A stretch of DNA of 10,000 nt, from assembly GCA_015478945.1 (NCBI GenBank), contig JABUQX010113508.1, positions 1 through 10,000 on the forward strand. The letters are read 5' to 3'. Both the position numbers and the translations under genes were made by a program. The DNA comes from Trachelipus rathkii (taxonomy: Eukaryota; Arthropoda; Malacostraca; Isopoda; Trachelipodidae). Under the pieces are notes generated by a model. The model did no database searches. It saw only the letters and a program-made list of their open reading frames with translations, and was not told where the DNA came from. Below are positions 9,694 to 10,000 of the stretch, one piece after another (the stretch's first letter is position 1; the number at the start of each line of letters is the position of its first letter).

Positions 9694-10000
9694 GTGAAGT
9701 TTATCGTTTTGTTGATTTTGGGTTGCCAAGTCGATCTTCTTGTTGATATTGGGCATCGAAGCTTATCGTCTTGTTGATTTTGAGTCGCAAAGTTGATCGT
9801 CTTGTTGATTTTGAGTCATGAAGTTAATCTTCTTGTTGATTTCGGGTAGCGAAATTGATTGTCTTGTTTAGTTTGAGTCGCGAAATTGATCTTCTTGTTG
9901 ATTTTGGGTCGCAAAGTTAATCGTCTTGTTGATTTTGGGTTGCAAAATTGATAGTCTTGTTGATTTTGGGTTGCAAAGTTGATCGTCTTATTGATTTTGG
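9691..10000. repeat. 31-bp minisatellite, 10 units, continuing off the window
   Basis: Units start at 9691, 9722, 9753 and then every 31 bp to 9970; the tenth ends exactly at 10000. The consensus begins GTCGCAAAGTTGATCGTCTT and ends TTGATTTTGG. Units differ by substitutions only, and many of these fall at the two CpG positions (GTCGC becoming GTTGC or GTCAT; GATCGTC becoming GATTGTC), as expected for methylated CpG decay. No frame is preserved because 31 is not a multiple of three. Confidence 0.95.

Larger units (their letters stand above)
9213..10000 (+). mobile_element. Probable terminus of a second hAT-like element, body of minisatellites
   Basis: CAGGAGTTCT at 9213 is followed by GGGTGGTCGCGACTC, TTGGGTCGCC and GTAGCTTCAGG. 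This arrangement is typical of the ends of Charlie-type hAT elements, which start CAGNGGTTCT and carry GGGTCGCGACCC-like subterminal motifs. It is unrelated to the element at 44-1041. No transposase frame is visible. The interior known here is AT-rich sequence, then a 32-bp array and a 31-bp array. The other end is outside the window, so neither the duplication nor the family can be confirmed; TTGTAGAA at 9205-9212 is the candidate 8-bp flank. Confidence 0.45.

Noticed and set aside
9399..10000. CRISPR-like array
   Set aside because: The units are contiguous tandem copies of 32 and 31 bp without unique spacers, in eukaryotic DNA. They are minisatellites.

Overview
This is non-coding-looking eukaryotic DNA dominated by simple repeats. 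It contains (TA)n tracts of 40-130 bp, (GA)n/(CT)n, (TG)n, (ATT)n, (GAA)n and (CA)n runs, two very regular minisatellites, and non-autonomous DNA transposons. There are no bacterial-type genes and no long homopolymer-free open frame. The density and diversity of microsatellites, with hAT-like elements sitting inside (TA)n, fits an invertebrate genome. A decapod crustacean such as a shrimp or crab is my best guess. That guess rests on genome style and not on any diagnostic gene.

Layout. Positions 1-2770 hold two copies of the same transposon in opposite orientations. Copy 1 (44-1041) looks complete: its ends read CAGGGGCGTA and TACGCCACTG, it has extended imperfect terminal inverted repeats, and it is flanked by an 8-bp ATATATAT duplication. 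Copy 2 (about 1950-2770) lacks both extreme ends. The two share about 400 bp and about 120 bp of apparently identical sequence on either side of a clearly diverged block. Between them (1042-1950) lie short islands separated by (TA)n. They include a degenerate TGCAACGT repeat and a perfect 10-bp hairpin with a CACGTG box in each arm.

Positions 2770-4060 are more (TA)n with islands: a possible tRNA-like remnant, a GC-rich 40-bp tandem duplication, and a TG-rich degenerate minisatellite. Positions 4060-4540 are plain unique sequence. Positions 4540-5840 are degenerate TA/ATT/TG satellites.

Positions 5843-6770 are the only stretch that looks partly genic. On the minus strand, a 34-nt exon, a 50-nt intron with a good donor and acceptor, and a 66-codon terminal reading frame fit together in phase as the end of an unrecognised gene. 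Downstream are a 17-bp minisatellite (6769-6962), an imperfect hairpin (6979-7047), a long polypurine GAA tract followed directly by (ATT)n (7275-7590), degenerate TA repeats (7852-8146), T-tracts, another long (TA)n, a CA/TA/GA compound repeat (8766-9083), and at 9213 the apparent terminus of a second, different hAT-like element. That terminus is followed by a homogeneous 32-bp array (8 identical units) and a 31-bp array (10 units, divergent but with no indels) that runs to the end of the window.

No genes here can be shown to work together. The organising themes are repeat expansion and transposon insertion.
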